Position numbers and translations under genes: made by a program. Of a stretch of DNA of 64,000 nt, positions 1-12,200 are shown piece after piece (position 1 is the stretch's first letter; the number at the start of each line of letters is the position of its first letter). The DNA is from Nemopilema nomurai. Its lineage: Eukaryota; Cnidaria; Scyphozoa; Rhizostomeae; Rhizostomatidae. Where the stretch lies: the NCBI GenBank assembly GCA_003864495.1, contig ML133488.1:601818-665817 (forward strand), given 5' to 3'. The notes beneath the pieces were generated by a model that saw nothing but the letters and a program-made list of their open reading frames with translations, was not told where the DNA came from and made no database searches.

Positions 1-3000
1 TCTCTTAGGTAAACAAGGCTTCACATGGGTATAATGCGAGCTCAACTTTACTGGAAACTCAATTTGTGCATGCTTTTGTTTTCCTCTGTTGTTTTTACTA
101 TATGTTGTTTGAGGTCCGTCAAATGCACAAAAGCAAACAGAAAGACAAATACGGGTGATTGACTGGTCGTTAGAGAACTCGATTAAGTAAACAACTTAAA
201 ATGGAAGTTTCATTTATAGCTTGAAAACTATGAATTATGTTTAAGAATGTGATAATATTTTTTCTATGCCTTTGCCTGTGATTTGCTCGCGATCTTTGCG
301 AAGCGATATTAGCTTAGAACTCTTTGTAAGATTTCAGTAGCCCCAAAATTGAGTATTGGTTTGTTGTGAAGTAGTCCCTTAGGCTATTCCATCATAAATT
401 ATGCTCGTAAAATTCATGTTGATGAAAACTTAAACACAGAAAAAATTAATAATGAAAATATTATTAAGGATATAATGTCGCTTACTTAAAGTTGTCAGTA
501 GTCCGTAGAGTGTGCGACACCATAGTTTATGTAGAGATCAATTCAGTTCCATTACGTTGGTTCCCAGCTGGCTAGCCTGGGTCTAAATAAAAACAAAAAT
601 AAGATTGCTTAGTGGTGAAAATTCGCAAACTATTCAAAAAAGTGTTTTGAAAATAACATAGTTTTAAATGATAGGCGGGAAAATGTAGCATAAATGCTTT
701 CGCTTTAGTATGCTGGACAAAGATGAAAAACTAAACAGCCTCAGTGAGACCCACTTTTTCGTGTGCGGCGTAAAGTAATTGCCCACCTAAACGTAAGTTC
801 GACAGTCTGATACATCAGACTCCAAAGAAAAGACGGAAGCAGCCTATAAAAGTTTTCTTGAAGCGTCGTTAATATATAGGGTAGAATCCGTGGACAAAAG
901 TATTTTTCGAAGTCCAATATCAAAAGGAATTTTCGACGAAATAACTGGGCATAATGTATTTCAAAATTGCATCGATTGCCGATTATGGAAGCCTTGTGAA
1001 TTACACTTCTGCACGTCTTGCTAGTAGAGACGTGAGCACAAATGTAATTTTGTAGAAACGCGGATAGCCTAAGAAAATCCTTTTGAAAGCTATGATTGCT
1101 TACATTCCATTTAGAGATGACTGTCATACGTACAAGTGACACGATCGCATACATTTACCCTTGTTAACATGCTACTAAGCTTGGTCGTGATGTGTGTACG
1201 ATTATATCTACTGGTGCATTTGCCCTCCGACATGTTCATTCCAGTTGATATAGATTCGGGTTCTGTTGCCAAGGAGAACAGATCATCGTGAAAGATTCCT
1301 AACAACAGGTTTTCTGACGACACAGATTTTGATTAGAGAGTTTTTAAGCTAAAAACAAACAGGCAATCTAATATAACTTGCAAATTGGCTTAGAGCAAAG
1401 TAAGTCTTTCTTGAAAGACTTTTTGAAGAACTGACTTAATTTTCCTTACTTTGCGGAATAGACATCGTACGTTCTAGAGAATTAGACAGTAATAAGTACA
1501 CATATATAATCGCTCTCCATTTGTTAATTATAGGGTATTTTCTGGTTGCTGCAAATGATTGGACCACAATTATGTAAAACGTACGGGTAGCAAAAATGGC
1601 TACCATACTTGGTACACCTCCACATGAAGAAGTCATACATTTTTTGCTTTGTAGAAAATATGGAATCTCTTGTCAAATTGATAGTAGTGCCTGAAAAGAA
1701 ATAGTTATGCCCAGCAATCAATAGTTGCAGATGCATATATTTGCAGAGGCAATAGAAAAATAGGCAAGTCTCTGTTGTGATCTTAAGCAATGCTGCAAAC
1801 ATTGAAATACAGTTCTTGACATCATCGAGTAAATTGGTCTTCTGATACGATTCCATGAAGTCTGTAAGGAACACAAAAAGAAAACCTAGAAAGCTGCGAC
1901 CTGTATGCTTTAGTAAATTCTTATGATAGGCCAATTTTGGAGAGGGATCTTAAAAGCTTAGGTGATGGTTTCATCGATCTACGTTTTGGACGTGTGAAAT
2001 AAACCGAAGCTTTGCACACGGACAATAACAAGCTGGTTTTCATAACTCAAGTTGTAGAAATTCCAGTGTTTCCACGATATGAATTGTGCCTCCCCAGTTA
2101 GGTAAAGACTAGGGTAAATACAGAGTGATCAATGTGTAACCAATCGCTCATCCTTGCTCAACTACGCATCTATTGGTATGGTTGAGGGTAAAACAATTTT
2201 TAAGTAGCTGAGTGCAAAAGCCAATGGGACGAAGGGAGCATTTTAAGTGCAATTGCCTGATTCTTCAACCACTCTAGTTCAAGCTAAATCTACTAGAGAA
2301 CTTTAAACTTCAAGCAGCGACAGCGTCTTAAAGAACAGATTTGAACACCCCATTTGCTTCAAAGCTTAATAACCATACCTGAGGCGATGCCAATTTTGCA
2401 TCAGCTTGTCAAAATGGCCGCTAAGGAATCCTTTTAGAAAAGCGCCACCTTTTTTAGCTAACTAATGCAATTAAGCTACTACATTTTAAGGTAATAGTAG
2501 AACTTAATTAAGCTTAATTTACCCATGGGCAATTTTGAGGGTCCATTCAAACAAGACAGTACGGCACTCCTGATACCACTTGAAGGAAACCTTTGTTTGC
2601 TCCAAGCATTTTAAGTTTAAAACTAGTTCAGTGAACCAACAAGCCATGTGATTTTAAAATCAGACACACAAAATTCTTGTTTAAGGGCTAGTAATTCATT
2701 CAAGAGTAAAGAGGTCCATAATATAAGTTGAATATGCCACCCCGACCTCTGAAAATCTGCACAATTATTTGTTGACAGAAATTAACTTAAAAAGCATTCG
2801 AATATAGCTAACTAAAAGCTCTTACTTAAAGATTCAAAAATATTTCTGCTGCAATTATTAAACTTGAATATCATTATTTCAACTTTTGCCGTCATAACCT
2901 AATGATCAGGTCATTAAAGCTTAACCTTTCGCTAAGGAAGTAGTACTGCCTTTGAATTTGCATCTCACGTCATCCTCACTACTAGGTAAACTTAGCTACG

Positions 3001-4640
3001 AGTATCTTTTCATCAAAGCTATTCTTTCATACGTTTTATCATACGTAAGCAAAACTTAAAATCCTACATTCTCCAAGTCTGGCTGCCGTTTTTTCAGCCC
3101 ATTTTAATGCTCTATAAATGACATTGACATAAAATAAGAATGAACCCTTTGAAAAACCAACAGAGTGCGAAGCACCTTTTCATTCTCTTCTCTTGCCCCT
3201 TTTCATTGTGTGCCCTTTGCAAAAGTAATGATAATAATCACAATATTGTCAGTACGATATATTTGCATTGTAAAATTTCTCGCCATTAATAATTATTTAT
3301 CAAATATAACGCGAAACTACAATTCTGTATGTTTTAGGATATGGCTACAATTTCGCAATCGATCTAGAAACGCTTGCGAAAGTTTCCTCAAACTTCTTCT
3401 TCTAGAATTTCATCTGTTGCTAAATCTCATCCTTTTCAATGGCAATCAAATGCAGTAAGTTTATCGGATAATTGTAAATGCCATTGTACTTGAAAAGTCA
3501 CGTGGCTTGATCAGATATGTAGATTCCTGATAAAGATGTGGGACCTTTTATGTTGCCAGCACCTAAAAAATTATTCTTATATAATACTTAATCTAAATGG
3601 TTATTTAGCGTTTTAAAGATTCAATGAATCATAACATTCTCGTACGTCTTTTTTATCTCTTCCTATAAAACAAGATAACGCTTTTGCAATAACATTCTGT
3701 GGTAATACAAATGAGGATCCCATCTTGTCGGCTATTGACAGGAACGAGAACACTATCAAATTTGATTGAAGCTCTCCTGGTACGATATAACGGAATTAAA
3801 TTGTACATCATAGTTGAATGTTCATCAATCTTCGCATAATCCTCCTGTTATTTACATGCGATGGGCAAATCACATTACATTCCAAACTGGCGTGCGTTCA
3901 AGGATCACTTTCAAATCCTCGATAATTCGCTAGTTGGGACCATTCATCCTCATAACGTGTCCAAGCTTCTCATTGAATCTTCTTAGTGAATAAAAAATGG
4001 GCGCTACTCCGACTCCTAATCGAGACGTTTATCTCCGTTCAGGACAAAGTCTTAAAAGCCGTAACAGCTATAGGTCTAATACTGAAACTCTTAGATTTCC
4101 TTACATACTGCTAAGTTACAGTTTACAAACACTTAAATCCAAGTAAAGAATTTAGCTTTGTGAATTTAGAATAAATTGACATGTTTCATAGGTTTGAATA
4201 TCTTTAACTCATAGCCCATTATTATTATTATTTCCATTGATGTTTGTACACATGTTTACACAAGTTGAGCAATTTTCGATGCTGTTGCCCATCACTGCAA
4301 TGATATATAGAAGCAAGGCTTATTCTGACACATCCAAGCTTCTTCGTCACAAATAACAAGTCTAAGGATTAGATGTTGAAGGATTACCTAGTTTTCATTT
4401 AGTCTAGCAATTCAAGAAGCTCTATGCACTTGAAAGTTGTATTGTAAACAGTAAAGTGCACCATCAAAAATTAAAGAAAAAACTTTTAGTATACAAAATG
4501 ATTCTGCTAATTATTCATTCAACTTTATTCGGCAAGATTCAAACTGAGTTATACATTAAATATCATCCAGATTTTATGGAAATAAAATTTTGTTCCTTCA
4601 ATATTAGACATTCAGCTAAGTATTTACGCTTCCCATTACA
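1..4640. other. AT-rich spacer, no supported gene
   Basis: Both strands were read. The longest open frames are about 135 codons (minus strand, 741-1154 and 1524-1934). They have no recognisable domain, low-complexity composition and no convincing splice partners, so I treat them as chance frames. A few short microsatellite-like ATT runs occur, for example near 4220. A lineage-specific or non-coding gene cannot be excluded. Confidence 0.6.
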
Positions 4641-4849
4641 TACAACCAAACATCGTTAATCATAACTAAACGTTGTAAATCATAACTAAACATTGCAAAT
4701 CGTAACCAAATATCGTAAATCGTAACTAAACGTTGTAAATCATAACTAAACATTGCAAATCGTAACCAAATATTGTAAATCGTAACTAAATATCGTAAAT
4801 CGTAACTAAATATTGTAAATCGTAACTAAATATCGTAAAGTCGTAACTA
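4641..4849. repeat. 20-bp minisatellite with 60-bp higher-order period
   Basis: About ten head-to-tail copies of a 20-bp unit lie in perfect 20-bp register. The consensus is CRTAACTAAAYRTYGTAAAT. Three variants (cataactaaacg..., cataactaaaca..., cgtaaccaaata...) recur in the same order at 4661-4720 and 4721-4780, so a 60-bp block has itself been duplicated. The last copies (4781 onward) are more homogeneous. Confidence 0.93.
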
Positions 4850-7800
4850 GCTCATAACACAGAACATTGGTAACTTCAAATTTTGCTTTCAAGTAGCTGG
4901 ACACCTTCAATAAGAAAGGACACTTTCAATAAGAAAAGAAATGCTAGCCGTTGCTGTGGAACTACTTACGCGGTATTCTCAACATGTGCATGTCTAAGTT
5001 CTAAAAGCATCTCTAAGTGGCATTCATTATCGGTAGCACTACCTGTTTGAAAACAACACGAAAGGTTGGTTAGAATTAGAATACAAAGTTTCTAGATTTT
5101 CGGAACTCGGGCTTTTACCTTCACTTCCTCCGCCGGCTTTGATAATTAGCGGTAACTTTGTTAATGGAAGGTTGTCAACCGACCGAGGCCAATGTGTCGT
5201 GAAAACAGTAGACCCTTGTCACTGATTTCCGAGGCTAATTGTCGCAAATGGCTTAAATTAGGATGCTTACATGGTCTTAGTACGGTTGCACATCACGTTT
5301 GTTAAATCAATTAATATCTTAAATGTATCCTATCAGATTCGCGACCTCTGGATTACTTTTCAGCTCCTTACTCTGTCAAACTTCGCCTGACATTATATGT
5401 CACTCTGTTTTGTATTCAGATACTTAATTCAGACTCTTCAATGCAAAATTGTTGCAAATTCTTGAAATCACTAATCCTGTTTCACCTGCTGACCTTCTCA
5501 ACAGTGTTATTAGCTTGTCAGTTGATGCAGTCTGTAGTCCAGAAGCGCAAACTGTCGCAACGCAGCGCTTTGCAGATATGCCGCTGTGCAGCCGCCATAT
5601 TCGATCCCTCTGGCGCTAATTTATGTCCATACGTGCTGCACTGTGTGTGGTTCTTACAAATTCCACCCATATCAAATCCATCTATAAAGAATTACTTTTT
5701 GAATAAACACTCGTTAAGGGCCTGGCTGTTTAGAGAGAAATCCACTTGTTGGTTGAAGAAATTCAAGATAAAAAAGCTCTGTGTTACAAAGAACTATTCT
5801 CACCAAATTTTCGACGTCAATTTACAGTTATCTTGCAGTTATCTTATTGAGCCTGAAGATTTTTCCACCAGCCTCGGTTTATGACCTTCATCCAATACGT
5901 AATCTGAGTTCAAATGGTAAGCTTCTGAGGACAGAAACCTACAGAAATTTTGATTGGGAAACAGATCCTAAATTCTCCCGTTGTCTTTAAGCGTGAGACA
6001 TATTAATCTGTTACCGGCACTTATGCAATAGCCCTCAGAGCGGCGCAGACTAATCCGACAAAATCTAGCACAAAATGTTTGCGATATATGTTATAATATA
6101 CAGCATTATGTTACAACATGTTAACTGAAAATTGGCAAATCGAGAAAAAACATTTCGTAACAAGTTTTGTTTTGATTTCAACAATTTCCGGGGAAGCAGA
6201 GAATGCGGCGGAGTCTCTTTTTTCGAAAGTTTACATATTGCACGATTTCTATCCACAACATATCGTGTATGAGAATAAATCAAGCATCGATGTGCTTGCA
6301 TTCTAGAGGGAATTTAAACAACAAATTAGCAACGTTTTAAGCTTTGAGGACATTTCTGTCAAATGAGACAAATCACAGTTTCTATTTGAACTTCACTACA
6401 ACATCAATTTTAGGTCTCAGGTTCTTGGTGAAATCTCAATGTTTCTCGGGGTTTGAAGTGTGACTCATCGAAAAGAATTCAATCGACATGTTGAAAGCAG
6501 TCTATCTCTGAAGAGACAACGTCGTGTGTAGTTGGATCAATCCCTTTAGCGATGGCTTTATTCCTTTAAGAATGTTTAGTCTTGTCAATAACATAGGGGA
6601 TGACTATCGAGAACTGAGCCAGATAGCATGGCCAGGGTCGCTGACATCTTTCATCAAAATTGGATGTGTTATTGTGAAAGCGAAATGAAATCAGCCAAAA
6701 CAAATGAAAAGCTGGACGTCATTTTAAACATAGGCAAGGTGCGAAGAGAAGTTGTTACAAACGGTTATCAAACGAATTCTCAAACGGCAAAACAAACCGA
6801 GTCCATATTACTTTACTGACACTACAATCGGAGCGATTTTGTTAAATATTTATAGAATTAATTGGGAATATAAAAGGACTCACAGACTGCATTATGTTAG
6901 TGGCAGACGTGCGTTCACATCAGCGCACAGCATACTTTTTCATAGATTAGCTCAAGCCAATTAGCTTGAGAACAAAATGATAATGATGTGTCCAAAAAGA
7001 TTAGATTTAATCCTCCGTTTTGGATGAAATGTGGTCTACACCTAGTCTGAACACTACGCATTTTCTTTCAGTGAGCACTTTAATCCTATCTCTTTCTTTA
7101 TTACATGCAGTACAGTAAGCGGTTTTCGGGTGAAAAGCACATTTTTGCTGCTGGAGACAGCAAAAGTTCCATTAGTAAATGTTAACACTGAACAACGATT
7201 CAATAATTGCTCATAATTTTCACATTTGAGTAAATTCATTTGCGGTACTTAAGCATATCTATCAGCCTTTGCCAGCGAGTGATTAAGGATGGTTTTAAAG
7301 ATTGCTCACCCCTCACGTCTTTATCCATTTGGCAATACACATTAGAACAAACAACGCAATTTGCTTGTTTTCGCTCACTTCAAGCACTCGAGGCGTTCCT
7401 GAGCACAAAAAAGCGATTCCATACTTCGATTGCCTCGCTTTCAGGTTTCTCACCATTACCACCATCATCATCAATATCACATTAACATCGACACAATTGT
7501 CTAAGCAAAATCTAAATTTAATTAACCAAGATTGATCTTTATACGTCAAAAACGTGTCCAAATTGGCTTGCCTAACAATGTGAGTTGATATATTATTCCA
7601 CAGTAGCAAAAACGGAAGAGTGAATGAGGCTTCTAGATAACCGTGAAATGGAAAGCCCACCAATATCGCCCAAGGTGTGATTAATTCGATGGCCTACATT
7701 GAGATGCTAAATAAAAATTAAGGTAAATTTTGAAATCAATAGCTGCTACAGGCCTTGTCTCCCAGTTTCCTGATAACAACTATATCATTATATTAGCATT

Positions 7801-9263
7801 TCAATGTTAATTGGAATACTTTTGAAATTAACAAAAAGTTTCGAAGTGTGTAATTAAAAATAATTCATGGATAGATTGAAGTTGAGGAGCTGCTAAGCAC
7901 CTCGAATAGTTGAAGGTTAAATTAGCATCAACATTAGATGCGTATCAGTTATCATTTATTATAAAACAAGTGGTTCTCTTTGTAGATATCGAATCAAGTG
8001 GAGACAACACGAAAAGCATCGAGATGTCAAATATTAATTTCTTTCGAAGGATCATAAAGAGTGCGGAAAAATAACCGACCCGAGCAGAACTCACGATTAA
8101 TTCTTTCTATGCACGGTAGACGCTGGATTCCAAGCTTATTGTTGGTCCTGGTGGGTCTGGTCCCTCCGCTTCCTTCATCGTATTTTTAGCAGAGGTATAC
8201 GCTAATGTATCTTTCTACAGAAAGGTTCTTCTTCAGCGTTCCATGGGTAAGAAGAGGTTAATAGTGGACCGTAGATACTTTTATTCTCTTAACATGGTAA
8301 TTCGTTTTAAATATCTAAATCAGCAAAAGAGTCCCAAGTCAAAGAGGCACTATATGCTAACTAGAAAAATTTTCTTTTCCTGCCACATTCTATTCTTCTC
8401 ATTTACTTTACCAAGTTGTATACACTTCTAATTGTAAAGCCCTGTGAACTCCATCTAAGAACAATAACGACATTTCGATATATTCTTCAACACATATTGT
8501 CAACATTGCTTTAAAAAATTGAAACACACATATTGAAAATTAGCCAAATCGGTTTGGGTTTGGTGCATGATGCAATTCTTGGACCACATCTTGAGTGGGG
8601 AAGGACCTGGTTGAGCACAGATGTGACTGATAAAGTTCCGTTGTCAGAATGATTACAATTGGGGGCATCTGTTTGACACCATGAGAAGAGAGGCCAGCCT
8701 GCCTCAAAGGCAACACTGATGATTACTGACATCGTTAATGCGCTTCCATATACACAAAAGAAATGCCCTGGAGCAAATTGACCATGAAAGGACATATAAT
8801 CAAAGGGTGTGAGCGACCTTTATCTATGTTTTCAACTTGAAAATCTGACCTCGTAATGATAAATGGTGGCTACCGATGCCACGTAAACTAGAACTTGGGC
8901 GGCTTGGATGGGGAGGCGACTTTCGTCATAAAGGTCTCGTTAGTCCTCTGAAGAGATGGCTCTAGTTGAGGAGGTCACTTTAGCTAGATCGGTCAGTCAG
9001 CTAGAGTGGTCAGCTTATTGAAAGAGGCCATTTTTGCTATTGTGGGCTAAATAATAAAAGATGTCACTTTAGCTAGACAATTTCTTTTAGCTACCGAAGT
9101 TGTAATAGCCAAAGAGGCCAGGAAAAGAAGGTCACTTCGGCAATGGGTATCACATTAATAAAACAGACCACTTTAGGTAGAGAGAATGCAGTTGTACAAC
9201 AACATACCTTTAATAATAAATGACAATTATTTTCCTGTAGTTAAAGCCCCTGCCTGCGAACAT
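4850..9263. other. Spacer downstream of PDCD2, no supported gene
   Basis: I see no gene here. One 147-codon plus-strand frame at 5441-5884 begins with a hydrophobic stretch, but its remainder is unlike any family I know and no exon structure extends it. At 8560-8790 both strands have open stretches that may be a decayed mobile-element fragment, but nothing is diagnostic. The right end carries a decayed minisatellite, listed separately. Confidence 0.55.
8940..9185. repeat. Decayed minisatellite around a TCACTTTAGCTAGA motif
   Basis: The motif GTCACTTTAGCTAGA recurs near 8970 and 9063, and as a variant (ccactttaggtaga) near 9168. Related fragments lie between them (gaggtcac, gaggccat, gtggtcag, gctagagtgg). 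The copies are irregular in spacing and strongly diverged. The block begins about 80 bp past the PDCD2 stop codon and may fall in or near its 3' end. Confidence 0.5.
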
Positions 9264-12200
9264 TCATTTCAAATTAATGTCAGAAAAATCTTGTTTCCAG
9301 ATGAATTCCCGAGCATAACCTGCATCTGGCTGGCAATTGTTGGAACACGTGTAAACAAGCAAAGTGCCAAAATCAATGCCTCCGTGTAGTGAGTCGACAT
9401 CTAAATGATTCAGCAACTGCGGAAGAACCTGAAAGAAGTAAGCAAAAATAAATAAAAAAACCACCTTGCGAAGACTGGGCACCAATAGTTGGGTATTTTC
9501 TGCAGGAGGCTGGAAATCTTGTCCAATGAACAACCGTCCATAGATTGCGAGAGCAATGTTTTTAAAAATCTGCTAAATGCTTGTATGTTAAATCAGTCAA
9601 GGCCAGTCTTTCTTAGCAGGGACTGTTTTTGAATCGCTGCTCTTTTCTAATCAATTCAGAATATTCTCTTGCATGGCTATATTTCTTTCTTTGGATCCTG
9701 AAGATAAGTTGATCCATACAACTAACCGACATCCGTAAGGAAACTACTTGCCCCTTACTTCTTGAAAATAGCAACACCCTCACCTGAAATTCAAAAACTC
9801 TTTTTGCTCCACACGGACAATTTGGGATGTCAGTTGGACCTGCCTGGTTTTCGTTAGATATCCAAAGCGGACTTCCACCATACCGGTATCGCAAAATCTT
9901 CAACAAAAAAACAATATTTTACAAACCAAAACAGTATCAAACCTTAATGGGTTAGCAACTAGTGTTTGGTTCGGGTTAGCAACTATTGAAAAATGTTAGC
10001 AACGCGGCTTTTGGAAATATAAGACGGTTTGAAATTGAAAAATAACGCTATCTACGTTCTGACTCAAGGTACAAATCTGTTCGTTAAAACACACAAATGA
10101 TCATATCTATTGCAAAAATTAAACTTAATACCGAGCTCATTTCGACGTTCATGCTGTTAATAAAAGGATGATCATGAAATGGATTTAGATTAGATGAACT
10201 AAGCGAGAGTAACTCGTCCGCCCTCCACAGCCCATTTAAGTTCCCAAGTACCATTCTGTGCATAATCCTCTTAATCTTTCTGATTGGATTCACGTCAAAA
10301 AATACAGTGAAAAGTCATTCAGGAGAGACAGCTGGGGACACTAGTTAGCCTTCTCGAATTCCTCAGCAGATAGGCGTGTTCATTTCTAAATTGGTGTTAA
10401 TATTTCAGGGTCCTGTACTTAGTCTACGGAACCACTCAGGAGAGTTATGCGGTACTCGGATATTTGTTATCATCTTATATCCAATCAAAAAGCTTAAAAG
10501 GATACAACAGTAACTGATTTCTATTGCAAATAACATGTATTATTGTTTTCAAGTACTGCCAAACAGCTGGCGCTGGAGCTAGTCAAGGACATTAGTAAAG
10601 TGACATAATTGCCCTGATAAAAACATCATGATGGAAAATCCAAGATCTCCCTTCAAGCTAATCTGAGTTTAGGCTTGCACCATGACAGCCCAATTAACTC
10701 GAACCAGACTATCCATACATTCAAGTTGGATTATCCGAAGTAAGCTCTCGCGATATTTTTCTCAATGGATGCAAGCTAGTCCGGTAAAGGCACCCTTTCG
10801 AAAAAATTGGGCCTATTTTTGTATGTGTGGTTTGTGAGAATTCTATGATTTTCCGGATAGAAATGAGTTTTGTCTTGCGGAAAGAAGATCAAGTATACCA
10901 CAAATTAATGACTAAAAATATTATCGCTGTGTTTTGAGGTCGATAAATTCAGACCCAGTGATGCCAATGACTTCTGCCTTAAAAACAATTTTACTACGGA
11001 CCCTCTCACAAAACAGAGTGAAACATAATAAGTTGATTGTATTATGGGTTATGATTATATTATCGAGCGCCAACACACAAGAGTCTTTTAACTTTGTATT
11101 ACCTGATCTGGATCTTTGCTTACGGTCTTCTTAAACTTTTCAAACTGTTTATCACTAATTTCAGCAAAAGCCGCCTCATCGAATGTTTCACTCTCGCTCT
11201 TTTGGTAATCATTTGGAATGACTACTTGGCATTCACCAACATCTTTTGAAACTACTTGGCATTCACCAACATCAATATCGTCCTCTGGCTCTGTTATAAT
11301 TTCATATTCTGGCAACACCAGCTTTGAAGGTAAATCCTTACCTAAATGTACCCAACGTTGGAAAGATGAAGAAATTAAATACAACAATATACAATTGATA
11401 AAATTCTAAAAACAAATGTTGAAGTAATGAAGAAGCAGATAAAAAGGATGATATAACAAAACACCTCATCGTCTAATTCAACAGGATAAAATATTAGAGC
11501 AATAAAAAATATCTAGATTCGATTAATTCATTGCTTTATTGCTTAGTGGAAATCAATTCACAATATGCTGCAAATTCATTCAATTTCAACTGATATCAGT
11601 TGCATTAAAATCATTTACACAATCTTTTTCATTTAGAAATTCTTTTGCAAAATTATCATTGACATGTAAGCAGGATTTCAATTTACTCTGAAATAGAAAT
11701 GGAAGAAAAAGCTTAGTGCAGTATTAAAGACTTGTTTCGATTAATCTAAAATATAGGATAAATCATTTAGAAAGTGAAAGGGGCAAATAAAAAATGGCAA
11801 CATGACGCTTCCATTCTTAGACTTAGAAGGGCACTATTGGGTTTGGAAGGGGCACTTTTGCACGATGTACCAAAAGTTTGGGTAGGGGGGGGGGGTCATT
11901 CCATATCCAATCAACCAGAACCTAAACAAAGCACATGTCACAGATTTTGATACTTGTTTGCCATTTCATTTTTACATATTCACCAAAATTAGGTTGTGGC
12001 TGGGTCCTTCCAAGCCATAGGTACATTGGTCACTGGATTTGAAAGATTTCCAAACAATGGAAAATGGCTTGGATGCACAAAGGGAGTCAAACTCAACTTT
12101 GCTCTGCCTGTACAAACCCCCATTTACACTTTTGGTGCCCAAAACATCAGTTGGTTGTAACAACACCAACAGCACTAGACTTATCAGGCCCTTTCCCTCC

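Noticed and set aside
741..1934. Several minus-strand frames of 66-137 codons
   Set aside because: No recognisable domain, overlapping frames that conflict, and lengths expected by chance in 64 kb of this composition.
5441..5884. 147-codon plus-strand frame with a hydrophobic start
   Set aside because: The N-terminus is only weakly signal-peptide-like, the rest is cysteine-rich but unlike any known family, and no neighbouring exons or coding bias support it.
8511..8795. 94-codon minus-strand frame with open antisense stretches
   Set aside because: It could be a mobile-element relic, but no transposase or reverse transcriptase motif is visible on either strand.
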